Assembly (NCBI GenBank): GCA_021296235.1
Contig: JAGWAS010000017.1
Location: forward strand, 54,271 to 118,270
DNA length: 64,000 nt
Direction of reading: 5' to 3'
Source: Paracoccaceae bacterium
GTDB lineage: Bacteria; Pseudomonadota; Alphaproteobacteria; Rhodobacterales; Rhodobacteraceae
Part shown: piece by piece, positions 46,929-57,437 of the stretch
How positions within the stretch are numbered: position 1 is the stretch's first letter
How the letters are laid out: every line of letters starts with the position of its first letter
The notes under the pieces: generated by a model
The model's database searches: none
Seen by the model: only the letters and a program-made list of their open reading frames with translations
What the model was told of the DNA's origin: nothing
Program-made: the position numbers and the translations under genes

Positions 46929-47624
46929 ATGAAAACGATGCCTCAATTCCCGTTTGAACCGCCACAACCGACCACTTTGCCGATAGCGGGCTCCGAAGCG
47001 AGATTCCCTGTCCACAGGGTGTATTGCGTTGGGCGCAACTACGCCGCTCACGCCATTGAAATGGGTCATGATCCTGATCGGGAAGCACCCTTCTTTTTCC
47101 AAAAAAACCCTGGAAACCTAGACACTTCCGGCGAGTTTCCGTACCCTGATCGCACCTGTGATGTTCATCATGAAGTCGAGATGGCGGTCATGCTGAAATC
47201 CGGCGGCACCAACATTCCTGAATTGGAGGCACTTGACCATGTCTACGGCTATGCATTGGCCTTGGATATGACCCGTCGCGACCTGCAGGCCGAACAGAAA
47301 AAACTTGGTCGTCCGTGGGATATCAGCAAGGCGTTTGAGCATTCGGCTCCGATTGGTCCGGTTCAACCCGCATCAACCGTGGGGCATCTTGCCGAGGGCA
47401 GGATATCACTGAAGGTCAACGGTGCCGTTCGCCAAGAGGGCAACCTGAACCAGTTGATTTGGAAGGTTCCGGAGTTGATCTCGTGTCTTTCGGAATATTT
47501 CGAGTTGGTGGGCGGTGATGTGATCCTGTCCGGAACACCGGCGGGTGTATCGTCGGTGGTACGCGGCGATGTGCTGGAGGTCGAGATCGAAGGCCTCGGC
47601 TCAATGGTTGTGAGTGTATTTTGA
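46929..47624 (+). CDS. Fumarylacetoacetate-hydrolase-family protein
   Basis: 231 residues from the ATG at 46929 (GGAAG site); another ATG three codons later is possible. FAH-fold enzymes split or isomerise acylpyruvates. Substrate loop VGRNYAAHAIEMG and metal ligands in HHEVEMAVML are present. The size and the DMTRRDLQAEQKKLGRPWD block fit fumarylpyruvate/acylpyruvate hydrolases. Nearby oxc does not define the substrate. Confidence 0.85.
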   Translation: MKTMPQFPFEPPQPTTLPIAGSEARFPVHRVYCVGRNYAAHAIEMGHDPDREAPFFFQKNPGNLDTSGEFPYPDRTCDVHHEVEMAVMLKSGGTNIPELEALDHVYGYALALDMTRRDLQAEQKKLGRPWDISKAFEHSAPIGPVQPASTVGHLAEGRISLKVNGAVRQEGNLNQLIWKVPELISCLSEYFELVGGDVILSGTPAGVSSVVRGDVLEVEIEGLGSMVVSVF

Positions 47625-47779
47625 GAGCAAGCTTGGCTGCACCGAACGCAAACAGAAACAGAAACAGATGGGGTAAGTCCTGCACGGACATTGAGCCAAC
47701 TTGACTGCAATCTGGGCCGATGCTAAACGCCTTCGCCTGCCGCAGGGTGCAGTGTGCACTCATACGGAGAACTAGGGTT

Positions 47780-47855
47780 GGGCCCGTAGCTCAGTTGGTA
47801 GAGCAACTGACTTTTAATCAGTGGGTCACAGGTTCGAATCCTGTCGGGCTCACCA
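47780..47855 (+). tRNA. tRNA-Lys (anticodon TTT)
   Basis: 76 bases including an encoded CCA. The acceptor stem is GGGCCCG with CGGGCTC, the D arm GCTCAGTTGGTAGAGC, the anticodon loop CTTTTAA with anticodon TTT, and the T arm ends in GGTTCGAATCC. Confidence 0.95.
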
Positions 47856-48429
47856 CTTCTTTCCGCCAGCAAAAGTGCCGCATAAACATTCGAAAAGTAA
47901 GGTATTTTTTGCGGATCAAACACCCTCTTCCTGGCAATGGGTCAAATAATCGGCAAATACCAGTTTCAGCATCGCACTCTTGCCTTTAATGCAGTCGGAA
48001 GTCAAAAGATTCCAGAGGTTTGCGAGATTGTCAAAAGCGGTTCAAGACGTAAACCTGAAGGGAATGGCTGTCCGCCTCGCCGCAACGTCAAGCTGTCGTC
48101 CTGATTGTCGCCTTGCATTTCGGCCACCCTTGCTTCGGAAAGCAAGGCGAACAACTGCAGAACCCAACCGTGGAGAGAGGATTGGTTCAGATGACACATC
48201 TGGTTGACCAAACCACAAACAGGAAAAGTTCCTCCAGCCACACATGGCACGGGATCGGGCAGCTGGAAATTCTGTGTTCTGCCCCGACATCCAACTCGCG
48301 AAGAGCAACTTCGGAAAGTCGCAGGGTGGTGCGCCCAACGGGCATTCTTGACTCAAAATGACATTTGGCATACCAAATTTAGTTGAGCGAGCAATACTTG
48401 CCGAATTATCAAAATTGAGGAGAATTTTC
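47856..48429. other. Gene-free stretch before tctC of the second TTT operon
   Basis: Downstream of tRNA-Lys. The last 80 bases contain TTGACT (48348-48353), a likely -35 box, and the GntR-type operator listed separately. Frames on both strands look accidental. Confidence 0.5.
48363..48378. promoter_or_regulatory. GntR-type operator before tctC of the second TTT operon
   Basis: ATTTGG-CATA-CCAAAT inverted repeat, 52 bases before the ATG and about where a -10 box would follow the TTGACT at 48348. The 14-base core TTGGCATACCAAAT recurs exactly before the enolase-superfamily dehydratase gene at 56546-56559 on the other strand. The GntR regulator encoded between these genes is the obvious binder. 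Confidence 0.7.
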
Positions 48430-49401
48430 ATGAAGAAGTTGCACGGTTTTCGGGTGCAGATCGCGGCGTTGGCCGCTGCTGCGGCCATGGTGCCAGCTTT
48501 CCACGGAGCGGCGCAAGCCGATGAGTATCCATCCAAAACGATTGAGGTCATCACTCATGCCGGACATGGTGGAGGCACTGATGTAACCACGCGCATGATG
48601 ATGTTGCGCGCAAGGCGCGAACTGGGTCAGGACATGGTGGTCGTCAACAAGAGGGGTGGCGGCGGAGCGGCAGCGCTCGAATACTACAGGACCATTCCGG
48701 CTGACGGCTATTCCATCCTTACATTCACGGTCGGCCATGCAGCGGTGATGGCAAAGGGGCAAGGCGGAATGATGATCGAGGAACTGCGCCCGATCGCCCG
48801 CGGCACCGACGATCCGCAAATCCTGATGACCAAGTGCGGAACCTACGCTGGCGCTGAGGATTTCGTGGCCAAGCAGAAAGAAGCTCCAATCACCTATGGC
48901 GTTACCCATTTGGGCAACATTGACGACGTGTCTGCCTTCATGTTCGCCAAGAAGGGCGGTTTGATGACGCCGAAAATGCTGCCGTTCGACGGCGGCGGCG
49001 AACTCGCGACGCAATTGGTTGCCGGAGCCGTTGATGCGGGCGTCCTGAACCTCGCTGAGGCCAGCGCGCAAATTGATGCAGGCGAGATCTGCCCAACCGT
49101 TGTCCTCGCCGACGAGAGGATGTCGAAGATACCCGACGTTCCGACTGCCAAGGAACTTGGCATACCGGTTAGCTTCTCGACCGTGCGGGGATTTGCCGTT
49201 CATGCGGACACGCCACCAGAGATCGCCGAGAAAATCGAAATGGCTCTGCTTAAGGCAATGAACCACTCCGTCTATCAAGGATTCCTGACTTCTGTGGGTC
49301 TTGATGCATCCTCGGTCGCCGGTTCCGACATTTGGGGACCTCAGATTCAGACAACAGTCAACGAAATGGCCGCGGCCCTCAAGGAATTGGGCTTCATTTG
49401 A
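48430..49401 (+). CDS. tctC: TTT transporter substrate-binding protein, second operon
   Basis: 323 residues from the ATG at 48430 with GAGGAG before it. Signal peptide MKKLHGFRVQIAALAAAAA ending AAQA; then KTIEVITHAGHGGGTDVTTRM and NKRGGGGAAALEYY of the TctC fold. Distinct from the first tctC at 41.3 kb. Within a sugar-acid locus it probably binds an aldonate-like acid. Confidence 0.92.
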   Translation: MKKLHGFRVQIAALAAAAAMVPAFHGAAQADEYPSKTIEVITHAGHGGGTDVTTRMMMLRARRELGQDMVVVNKRGGGGAAALEYYRTIPADGYSILTFTVGHAAVMAKGQGGMMIEELRPIARGTDDPQILMTKCGTYAGAEDFVAKQKEAPITYGVTHLGNIDDVSAFMFAKKGGLMTPKMLPFDGGGELATQLVAGAVDAGVLNLAEASAQIDAGEICPTVVLADERMSKIPDVPTAKELGIPVSFSTVRGFAVHADTPPEIAEKIEMALLKAMNHSVYQGFLTSVGLDASSVAGSDIWGPQIQTTVNEMAAALKELGFI

Positions 49402-49464
49402 TGGTTGATAAGGGATGCGGCGGGAGTGCCTGCCGCATCCACTCCCAATTCAGGTAGGGCCAAT

Positions 49465-49938
49465 TTGCCCCAAGAACCCGTAAGCCGCAGTGGACGTCTT
49501 GAGGGCCTGCTGGCTCCGGTTCTGATTATTGCCTTCTGTGCAGCGGCATTCTGGTTGTCCATGACATTCAAAAAGATGCCTCCCATCCTGAAGCGGGGGA
49601 TGCAACCATCAGACTTTCCGCAACTTCTTCTCGGCCTGCTCATCATTCTCACTTTGGCCATGGTGATGTTCGACCCAATCAGGGTGCGCGCGCCAATTCA
49701 ACGAAAGACCGTCGGCACACTTGCCGTCTTTTGCCTATTTGCTGCGCTGACGGCGGTTGATTTCATTCTTGCTCTGGCCGTGTTTGCAACGGCACTGGCA
49801 GCATTCTGGGGTGAGAGGCGGGTGCGCATTCTTGCATTGGTCGGTCTGATTGTGCCGATACTTATCTTCCTTCTGTTTGACCAAGTATTCGAAATCCGGT
49901 TTCCGCGCGGGGTTCTAACCAATATTTGGTACGGGTAG
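49465..49938 (+). CDS. tctB: TTT transporter small membrane subunit, second operon
   Basis: About 157 residues from a TTG at 49465 with GTAGGG before it; a TTG at 49405 in the same frame is an alternative, no ATG being available. Four hydrophobic segments and the RGMQPSDFPQLLLGLLI block of TctB. Confidence 0.82.
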   Translation: MPQEPVSRSGRLEGLLAPVLIIAFCAAAFWLSMTFKKMPPILKRGMQPSDFPQLLLGLLIILTLAMVMFDPIRVRAPIQRKTVGTLAVFCLFAALTAVDFILALAVFATALAAFWGERRVRILALVGLIVPILIFLLFDQVFEIRFPRGVLTNIWYG

Positions 49939-49941
49939 CAA

Positions 49942-51441
49942 ATGGACGCTTTCCTGAATGGACTTCTTTCCTTGGGCGATCCGTACCTTCTGTTGCTGTT
50001 GGTGGCGGCGACGCTTGGCGGTGTCGTCATAGGCGCTCTCCCGGGATTGAATGCAACCACCGGTGCAGCACTGCTCCTGCCGTTCACCCTCACGATGGAA
50101 CCGGTTCCCGCAATAGCCACTATGACCGCAATCTACTGTTCGGCAACCTTTGCAGGCGCCATAACTGCAATTCTCATCAACACACCGGGAACGGCGGCAA
50201 GTGCAACTACGTGCCTTGACGGCTATCCACTGGCGCAGCGCGGCGAGGCCGGCCGGGCACTGGGAATGGCTGTTGTGGCGTCGACGGTCGGCGGCATATT
50301 CAGCGTCATTTGTTTGATGCTCGCCTCTCCTCTGCTTGCTCGGGCCGCATACAATTTCTCACCGCCCGAGTATTTTGCCCTAACCATATTTGGACTCTCG
50401 ATGCTGGCAACGATTGGCGAAGGTTCACCCCTCAAGAATCTGATAGCCGGTGGTTTTGGCATTTTCCTTGCACTGGTCGGCGTAGACAATCTCACGACCG
50501 TCGAGCGCTTCACGTTCGGCTCCTATGAACTCTATGACGGCATTGGATTTGTGCCCGTCATGATCGGTGTCTTCGGGATATCCGAACTGCTGGTGCAATC
50601 CTCAAGACTGAATGTCCGGCACGAACGGATCACGATGAAGTCGGTCATGCTACCGAGCCGGGAAGACTACAGGAAGACATGGCGTGCGATCCTTCGATCC
50701 TCCGGAATCGGGACATTCATCGGCATATTGCCGGCCGAGGGGGCAACGGTGGCCTCAATGATTGGCTACAACGAAGCAAAGCGCTGGTCCCGCTCTCCAG
50801 AGGAATTCGGCAAGGGAGCAATTGAAGGCGTTGCAGGTTCGGAAGCCGCCAACAATGCCGCGACGGGGGGCGCAATGGTGCCCACGCTCGCCTTGGGGAT
50901 CCCCGGAAGTGCCACTGCAGCAGTTATCTTGGCAGGCCTCATGGTTCATGGCCTGCGTCCCGGCCCCGCAATGTTCACCGAGCAGGCGGACTTTGCCTAC
51001 GCAATCTTCTGGTCAATGATGCTCGTGAATATTCTCTTTTTCTTTGCCGGACTGCGCGGTGCCAAGCTGTTCGCTCGCGTAACCCTGATCCCGGTGCAGG
51101 TTCTCTGGCCCTGCGTCTTCGTGTTTTCAATCGTTGGCGCCTACGCGCTGGACCAATCCATGTTCGACGTGTGGGTTGCGTTAATCTCCGGCGTTGTCGG
51201 TTATTTCATGCGCCGCTACGGGTTTTCCGTCGTTCCGTTGGCAATCGGGCTGATACTTGGCGGAATGCTGGAGCAGCGCCTTGGCCAGTCGCTAATAATG
51301 CTTGATGAGAAATGGTGGCTGATGCTCACAAGGCCACTGACATTGTTTTTTCTGGTTCTCACCGCAATTGTCCTAATCGGTCCGCCTCTTTGGAGTCGGA
51401 GGCCCTGGCGGACCGGCAAATTCCATACCGGCGAGGGATAA
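49942..51441 (+). CDS. tctA: TTT transporter large membrane subunit, second operon
   Basis: 499 residues, about twelve membrane segments. [45 protein letters not shown] and [24 protein letters not shown] are TctA signatures. Starts 3 bases after tctB. Confidence 0.94.
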   Translation: MDAFLNGLLSLGDPYLLLLLVAATLGGVVIGALPGLNATTGAALLLPFTLTMEPVPAIATMTAIYCSATFAGAITAILINTPGTAASATTCLDGYPLAQRGEAGRALGMAVVASTVGGIFSVICLMLASPLLARAAYNFSPPEYFALTIFGLSMLATIGEGSPLKNLIAGGFGIFLALVGVDNLTTVERFTFGSYELYDGIGFVPVMIGVFGISELLVQSSRLNVRHERITMKSVMLPSREDYRKTWRAILRSSGIGTFIGILPAEGATVASMIGYNEAKRWSRSPEEFGKGAIEGVAGSEAANNAATGGAMVPTLALGIPGSATAAVILAGLMVHGLRPGPAMFTEQADFAYAIFWSMMLVNILFFFAGLRGAKLFARVTLIPVQVLWPCVFVFSIVGAYALDQSMFDVWVALISGVVGYFMRRYGFSVVPLAIGLILGGMLEQRLGQSLIMLDEKWWLMLTRPLTLFFLVLTAIVLIGPPLWSRRPWRTGKFHTGEG

Positions 51442-51660
51442 TGCGTGAAATGATCCCTTAGGTCCGCACTCACCATTCGGAACCCCGGCTGGACCGATTT
51501 GCCTCAGTACCGAGCACGCGTTGCTGCTGTGGACACTCAGCAAATGATGATGGCAATTGATGGAGTAAACCGAAAAAGCTGCCATCTTCCCAATCTTGAT
51601 CGGTTTATCGAAGCTTTGCGGCATACTTCAGGAAAACACAAAAATTAAACGGTGATTATC

Positions 51661-52692
51661 ATGAGCAAGCCCACAATTGCCCTGATCCAGGGAGACCCGG
51701 CCGGAATCGGACCGGAACTTTTGGTCAGGCTTTTGTCAGACGAAGAGGTCAGACCCGCTGCCAATCTGGTGGTAATCGGTGCGCCCGAAATTCTTGCACG
51801 CGGTGAGAAACAGACCGGGCAGACCATTGACAATTTGTGTCATTTGGAACCGGACTCGGAGTTGCAGTTCACGACAAATGAAATTCTGCACCTCGATCTC
51901 GCCGTCGATGGAATTGCGGATGTACCGCTGGCGCAGGTATCGGCTGCGGGCGGACGAAGTTCGATATGTGGGCTGCACAGGGCATTTGAACTTGCTCGGG
52001 AAAGTCAGGTCGACGGCATCATCTTCATGCCATTCAACAAGGAATCCATGCATCTCGGCGGCAATGAATTTACCGATGAGTTGGGTTATGCGCGGGACTT
52101 CTTTCGCCTGGAAACGCCCGCCAGCGAATTCAATGTTGCAGACGGCATGTGGAACGGACGGGTTACAAGCCATGTGGCCATGAAGGACGTGCCCGATCTG
52201 CTTACCATCAATAGAGTCGAGGACAGTATTCGATTGACCGACCGCACATTGAAAATGGCTGGATACGCACACCCGCGCATTGTTGTGGCGGCCTACAATC
52301 CACATGCCGGGGACGGCGGATTGATGGGAGATGAGGAAATTCGTGTCATTGGTCCGGCAGTTGAACGCGCCCAAACTCAGCAGATTTCAGTTGCCGGGCC
52401 GCTGCCGGCCGACACCCTATGGCTGAAGGTCCGAGATGGCGAGTATGACGCAGTGGTCACAATGTATCACGATCAAGGTCAGATCGCCATCAAACTGCTT
52501 GGGTTTGACCGAGGAGTTTCTGTTCTGGCTGGCTTGCCTGTTGCCCTTACAACACCGGCGCATGGCACCGCGTTCGACATTGCTGGCCGAAACATGGCCA
52601 ATGTGATCCCTGCGAAGAATGCGTTCAAAATGTGCCTGAACCTAACGAGAAATCGCAAGATGGTCGATGGTTTGGCGGAAAGCTGCCGCTGA
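51661..52692 (+). CDS. PdxA-family 4-phosphate dehydrogenase
   Basis: 343 residues from the ATG at 51661 (a GTG three codons earlier is possible). PdxA-type oxidative decarboxylase: GDPAGIGPELLVRLL at the start, metal ligands in SHVAM, YNPHAGDGG and MYHDQGQIAIKLLG, and TTPAHGTAFDIAG near the end. Gene context (TTT importer, sugar-acid dehydratases) and divergence from biosynthetic PdxA suggest the PdxA2 group that oxidises 4-phospho-D-threonate or -erythronate. No DUF1537 kinase is present to supply that phosphate, so the substrate is open. Confidence 0.82.
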   Translation: MSKPTIALIQGDPAGIGPELLVRLLSDEEVRPAANLVVIGAPEILARGEKQTGQTIDNLCHLEPDSELQFTTNEILHLDLAVDGIADVPLAQVSAAGGRSSICGLHRAFELARESQVDGIIFMPFNKESMHLGGNEFTDELGYARDFFRLETPASEFNVADGMWNGRVTSHVAMKDVPDLLTINRVEDSIRLTDRTLKMAGYAHPRIVVAAYNPHAGDGGLMGDEEIRVIGPAVERAQTQQISVAGPLPADTLWLKVRDGEYDAVVTMYHDQGQIAIKLLGFDRGVSVLAGLPVALTTPAHGTAFDIAGRNMANVIPAKNAFKMCLNLTRNRKMVDGLAESCR

Positions 52693-53535
52693 CAACTATC
52701 GCGCGCCCCGGGTCTTCGCATTGACCGGATTCTGCTGGAGCTTCCCGACCGAAAGTACGGAACAGTCTCTTGTCAGGACACCCAGCCGGGACACTTGCGT
52801 TGCTGAACGCAGGCGCACGATACCTGCGATCCCCTGGGCATCTACTTCGGAACAAATACCGATTCCGTTTTCGTCAGCTTCGACGAAGGCGAGTGTTGGC
52901 ACGAGATTGTGAGATACATGCCAACAATATTGTCGGTCGAAATATTCAACGAGCTGTGATCCTCCTGCGAATTGGGGCCAAGGGCAGCAGATTTTGCAAA
53001 TGATGGGCCTACCTCCGGAGAGGCTGCCAGGCTGCTGGTTTGCCCTGGCCAATCCCTTCGGCCATCATCATGCTTTCGTTGATCAGTGTCTGGTCCAATC
53101 TGGCCAACAATTGGAAGTCGGCCAAGCAATAGTGAGAGCGATCGGCCTTACCCTCACAACAACTTTGAAAACGAAACGGGTTTTCAGAGGCGATTCAGTC
53201 GCCAGCGCATTCAGCCGAAATGCCGCCAGGTTGTTGTTCAGTGCAGTAACCGCAGGGCAACTTCAAATCTGAAGCCGCCCGATTTCAACAATTTTTCGGA
53301 AGAGCTCCATTGCGATTGAAGTGAAGCTTGGCCATTCCGTTCGAAATTGATCCAACTCAATTCGCAATCGTACCAACCTCGCAATGTATTGTTAGTATGA
53401 CCAGCGCTTCGACACCTTGTTCTTTCCCCACCGTCGGATTCGAAGCCAACACGTGCAATCAACATGCAATTCCACAAGGTTCGCGCCTGAACGGCAAGAG
53501 AGATCGTTCGACCCCATTTGCTTCCAAAGGGTTCG
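52693..53535. other. Gene-free stretch
   Basis: Between pdxA-like and the convergent gntR gene. An inverted repeat TGTTGGC (52894-52900) / GCCAACA (52920-52926) with a long loop is the only structure noticed. Frames of 70-110 codons lack family features. Confidence 0.5.
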
Positions 53536-54258
53536 CTATGTCGAAACACTGTCTTGTGATTCACTGCTCTCGCAAATCCTTGAAATGTTGCGAATGGTAC
53601 TCTTCAGGTGGTTGCGCAATGCGTTGGCTGTTCTGCGGGAATCGCGGGCTGACAGCGCTTCGACAATAGCGCAGTGCTCAGCTAGCGTATTGGCCCGCCG
53701 GTCACTTTGACGGGATGACATGAAGCGGGCGCGCCACAACCTGGCATTGTACTGTCGATGGGTCTGTCCAAGCGGGGCATTCCTAGCAGCGGTGACGATT
53801 GCGCCGTGGAATTCCATGTCGAGGCGGAAGAATTCAAGATCCGTCACCGCCCTGGGCAAACCCAGCAAACGCGAATTGATTGCACCAATTGCAATTATCT
53901 CCTCATCCGTGGCCAACTTGCATGCCGTCTCCCCGGCCAGTGCCTCGAGGGCACCCAAAACCGAAATGTATTGTGAAAGCTCTTCGATTGAGGGATTGGC
54001 TACACGTGGCCGACGGGTCGGTCCGTACTCGATCAGGCCTTCATTTTCCAGTATGCGCAGCGCCTCCTTCAGCGGAGTGCGGCTGATGCCAAGACCCGCT
54101 GCAACATCGCGTTCCGGAACCGGCGTGCCCGGTGCCAACTTCTCCAGAAGGATTAGGTCGCGCAATGCATCAGCCGCTTCCGTCGACAGGTTCCGCCGCG
54201 GTGGAACCTGTGCCTCTTCGCTGATCAGGCTCTTTATGTCGAAAACTGGCCCGCTCAT
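53536..54258 (-). CDS. GntR-family regulator with FCD domain
   Basis: 240 residues from the ATG at 54258, overlapping the aldolase-like stop (ATGA). Winged helix-turn-helix with VPERDVAAGLGISRTPLKEALRILENEGLIEY, and an all-helical FCD ligand domain with FFRLDMEFHGAIVTAA and LAEHCAIVEALSARD holding its metal-binding histidines. Such regulators repress sugar-acid operons until an acid ligand binds. It is co-transcribed with the two dehydratase genes, and the shared TTGGCATACCAAAT sites are its probable targets. Confidence 0.88.
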   Translation of the reverse strand: MSGPVFDIKSLISEEAQVPPRRNLSTEAADALRDLILLEKLAPGTPVPERDVAAGLGISRTPLKEALRILENEGLIEYGPTRRPRVANPSIEELSQYISVLGALEALAGETACKLATDEEIIAIGAINSRLLGLPRAVTDLEFFRLDMEFHGAIVTAARNAPLGQTHRQYNARLWRARFMSSRQSDRRANTLAEHCAIVEALSARDSRRTANALRNHLKSTIRNISRICESSESQDSVST

Positions 54259-55166
54259 GAGGCCCAGCGCAGTACAAGCGGGTCGAGAGGGCGCATCAGG
54301 GACAGCAACTGAGCTCTTGCCGCCGGGTGAAGAGCTGGAATCGGATGACGGCAAAATGCCGATTTGATGACACCACCCTCCATCATCGCCTCCTTGGCGG
54401 CCCTGAAACCGCACTGTCTGTTTTCGTGATTTATGATTGGGAGGACATTGGCATAGACGTCCGCCGCGGTTTCGGCATCGCCGTTCAGATACGACACGAC
54501 AACCGGCCGGATCAGATCAGGGATCAGGGCCGAGGTCATTGAGCCGGTTGCACCGGCGTGCAGGTCCGCAAGGAGGGTAATACCCTCCTCGCCGTCGAAA
54601 GGCCCCTCAACCGCATCACCAGCGTCGGCCAGCAGAAGGCGGAGCTTGTCCGCCGTCCCTGGACACTCGATTTTGAAGAGTTTCAACATTTCAATTTCGC
54701 GTGCCATGTCGGCGAGCAGGTCAACGGGAAGATCCACGCCGGATAGTGGTGCATCCTGCAGCATGATGGGGATCCCGATTTCACCGACACGAGCAAATTG
54801 CTCTCGGGTTTGCACCGGAGTGCCCCTCATGAGCGCCCCGTGATAGGGTGCCATCATCATCACCGCCGACGCACCCAATTCCTTTGCCCTGCGAGCGCGG
54901 GCAACAGCAATTTGCGTGGCAAAATGGCTGACCGTGACGATGACCGGGACTCGATCATCGACATGATTTAGGCACAGTCTTGAGAGAACATCCCGTTCAT
55001 CGTCCGAAATCAGGAACTGCTCAGAGTAGTTTGCCAGAATACAGATTCCGTCAACCCCCTGTGCAATTATGCAGTCGAGTGCACGGATCTGTCCCTCAGG
55101 GTCAAGCTCTCCGTTCGTTTGAAAAATCGTTGGAACTACAGGCCAGATTCCGTTGTAGGTTCTCAT
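54255..55166 (-). CDS. DapA-family 2-keto-3-deoxy-sugar-acid dehydratase/aldolase
   Basis: 303 residues, DHDPS-like TIM barrel. Schiff-base lysine K165 in LFKIECPG. The start [19 protein letters not shown] and the block [20 protein letters not shown] strongly recall L-2-keto-3-deoxyarabonate dehydratase, which yields 2-oxoglutarate semialdehyde. It would follow the enolase-family dehydratase in one pathway; the two genes overlap by four bases. No 2-oxoglutarate-semialdehyde dehydrogenase is in the window. Confidence 0.82.
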   Translation of the reverse strand: MRTYNGIWPVVPTIFQTNGELDPEGQIRALDCIIAQGVDGICILANYSEQFLISDDERDVLSRLCLNHVDDRVPVIVTVSHFATQIAVARARRAKELGASAVMMMAPYHGALMRGTPVQTREQFARVGEIGIPIMLQDAPLSGVDLPVDLLADMAREIEMLKLFKIECPGTADKLRLLLADAGDAVEGPFDGEEGITLLADLHAGATGSMTSALIPDLIRPVVVSYLNGDAETAADVYANVLPIINHENRQCGFRAAKEAMMEGGVIKSAFCRHPIPALHPAARAQLLSLMRPLDPLVLRWAS

Positions 55167-56335
55167 TCGAAAATCTCGAATTTGTCCAGATGCCTGTCAC
55201 TGATCTCAATTCCGAGGCCGGGTAGGCTGTCATCAAGCTGTAGCCATCCGCCATCCGCCTCCGGATCACCCTCGAATATATAGTAGAACAGTTCGTTTCC
55301 GACCTCCACATCAAAGACCGGAAAATACTCGCTGATCGGACAGTTCAAGCTCGCCATGGTCAGATGATAATTGTGCATTTGTCCCGCATGGGGAACCACG
55401 GGGATCTGGTGAGCCTCCGCCACCGCATTGATCTTTTGGGCCGCAGTGATGCCGCCAACGCGGTTGGTGTCATACTGAAGTACGGAGACGGCCTTGGACC
55501 GGAGAAGCTGTGAACAACCGAGAAGCGAGAATTCGTGCTCGCCACCAGCGATCGGAATTGGCCCCCGGTTGAGTTCGGCATAACCATCGAGATCGTCGGC
55601 AATGACTGGCTCCTCGAGCCAGCGGGGCTCGTACTTCTCAAGTTTGGGGATCATCCGGCGCGTGTAATCGAGATTCCAGCCCATGTAGGCCTCAAGCATC
55701 AAATCCCGATCATATCCGATAACTTCCCTTACTGCCTCAACCCGTTTCAGATTTTCCCGCATGCCGGCCATGCCGTCCCTTGGACCAAAGCCGAAACGTG
55801 ACTTGAACGCTTGGTATCCGGCAGCCATCGCGGCCTCCGCCTCTGTTTGCATGGCATCTATCGGACCGGAATAGAGCTTGGAATAATAGACCGGGATCCT
55901 GTCCTTCGTCCTGCCACCGAGCAGCTTGAACACCGGTTTACCGACCAGCTTGCCCATTAGATCCCAGATCGCAATGTCGATTGCACTGATTGCGGTCATG
56001 CCCACGCCCTTGCGTCCCCATGCATGAGATCGACGGTACATCTTTTCCCAAATGTGGGCGCAATCAAAAGGATCCTCTCCGATGACCATGCATGCGTACC
56101 AGTCATCAATGGCCTTTTTGACAACTGTCGGCGCCAATGCGGCATTGCCGATTCCGACGGCCCCGTCATTGGTTTCCACCTCGCATGTGAGCCACTGGTG
56201 GAACCGGAATGATGACATTGCATCACCCCGCTCGCAGATCAAATCGGTGGCATTGGTGCAAAAATTCTTCTGTGGCGGGACCGTGGGTCCGATCCAGTTC
56301 CACACCTTGGCACGAACCGCTTTGATTTTTGTCAT
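55163..56335 (-). CDS. Enolase-superfamily sugar-acid dehydratase
   Basis: 390 residues from the ATG at 56335; the frame is open to 56467 but the extra 44 residues do not belong to the family. Mandelate-racemase/rhamnonate-dehydratase branch. Metal ligands E215 (LMLEAYMGW), E241 (RWLEEPV) and E267 (AGGEHEF); catalytic His316 in [15 protein letters not shown] at 178-180 stands where other members have KxK. It removes water from an aldonate such as L-lyxonate, rhamnonate or arabinonate to give a 2-keto-3-deoxy acid. First gene of the operon with the DapA-like and GntR genes; the operator lies 211 bases upstream. Confidence 0.85.
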   Translation of the reverse strand: MTKIKAVRAKVWNWIGPTVPPQKNFCTNATDLICERGDAMSSFRFHQWLTCEVETNDGAVGIGNAALAPTVVKKAIDDWYACMVIGEDPFDCAHIWEKMYRRSHAWGRKGVGMTAISAIDIAIWDLMGKLVGKPVFKLLGGRTKDRIPVYYSKLYSGPIDAMQTEAEAAMAAGYQAFKSRFGFGPRDGMAGMRENLKRVEAVREVIGYDRDLMLEAYMGWNLDYTRRMIPKLEKYEPRWLEEPVIADDLDGYAELNRGPIPIAGGEHEFSLLGCSQLLRSKAVSVLQYDTNRVGGITAAQKINAVAEAHQIPVVPHAGQMHNYHLTMASLNCPISEYFPVFDVEVGNELFYYIFEGDPEADGGWLQLDDSLPGLGIEISDRHLDKFEIFE

Positions 56336-57437
56336 TGGATTGGCCTTGTCTTCATGCGACTGCCCACAGAGGTGCGCTGGCACGCCAATGGGTCGTTTGC
56401 CGACAACGCATGCTGTTGCAGATCCCTGGTGTTTGGGGCAGGCACGTGCGGGTCGACTCTGAAGCAAAATGACAATTTCACCACAATCTCCTCACTGGGA
56501 ACCCCATTCCGCATTCGCCAAGAATCGGAATTCTATTCCAATGGCATTTGGTATGCCAATCAATTTCCAATTCGTCAATCGTGCCACAGAGGCACGTTCA
56601 AGAAACCGGTCATGTGCTTTCAACACAGTTGCACCAGGTTCATCCCGCAACGATGGACAATTCCAGTGTTGCAACAAAGAAACATTGCGGAAGTCAACGG
56701 CCTGCGAAAAATACTCTTCAACCTCCATTGAGTTTTCAGGCATTGTCCGACCTTCAGCCGACATCCAACTGGCGACGGATACCGAAGACACTTCCATCCA
56801 GCCGGCCCTCGGGAAAGTCTATTCCCTGCTGACTTGTTTTGAACCGCAGCGGTAACTGACGGTGGCGTCGCCAACGCCGAGCAACAATGGCGTTCCGTCG
56901 GAACGGGCTTGGCACCCCAACCGTTACCTGGACGAATCGCACGATGAAATCTGATGCCGCCCCGGGCAAATCCACACCGGTTCTGCCGGAGGATGATGGT
57001 CAAAGATTGTTCCAAGTGAAATTGTAATAGCCATGCTCTCCCGAATTCTGCCGACATATTTCGCACGGCCCAATACATTCTTGGCATGCCAGCAAAGCAG
57101 TTCGGTTGGGAAACCGCTCAGGTGGAATAGCGGTGTCACTCATGATTGTTCGACTTCTTTGCTGAATTCATGTCGACGGCGTCTTGGAACCGTCCCAGAG
57201 TACTGCGGCCGAAATTCTGCAGGAACACGGCAAATTCCATCACGCGGTGTAGTTCCCCGAGTTCACAATTGGCGAAAAAGTTCGGAGACACTGTTCGGGC
57301 CATACCCTGACTTTCGGGGATCATCCGATCGACCGCAGTACAAAAATATGGTTGAACCGAATTGTCCGGAAACCGTATTTCGGAAGTCCGGCACAATCGG
57401 TGCCGATTTTCATTCTGGCCGCACGGGTTTTTTCGCT
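56336..57437. other. Long divergent intergenic region
   Basis: 1.1 kb between the dehydratase and iolC of the second set. It contains the GntR-type operator at 56546-56559 and a perfect TGGCATGCCA palindrome at 57082-57091 that resembles its core. The upstream part of the open frame that reaches iolC (57033-57437) is not coding-like. Confidence 0.5.
56546..56559. promoter_or_regulatory. GntR-type operator before the dehydratase operon
   Basis: Read toward the dehydratase gene the site is TTGGCATACCAAAT, identical over 14 bases and in the same orientation to the site before tctC of the second TTT operon. It lies 211 bases before the ATG. Confidence 0.65.

Noticed and set aside
47720..47989. 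Frame crossing the tRNA-Lys gene
   Set aside because: The tRNA has complete arms and CCA; the frame is accidental.
53720..54367. 215-codon plus-strand frame
   Set aside because: Antisense to gntR, whose helix-turn-helix and FCD motifs are clear.
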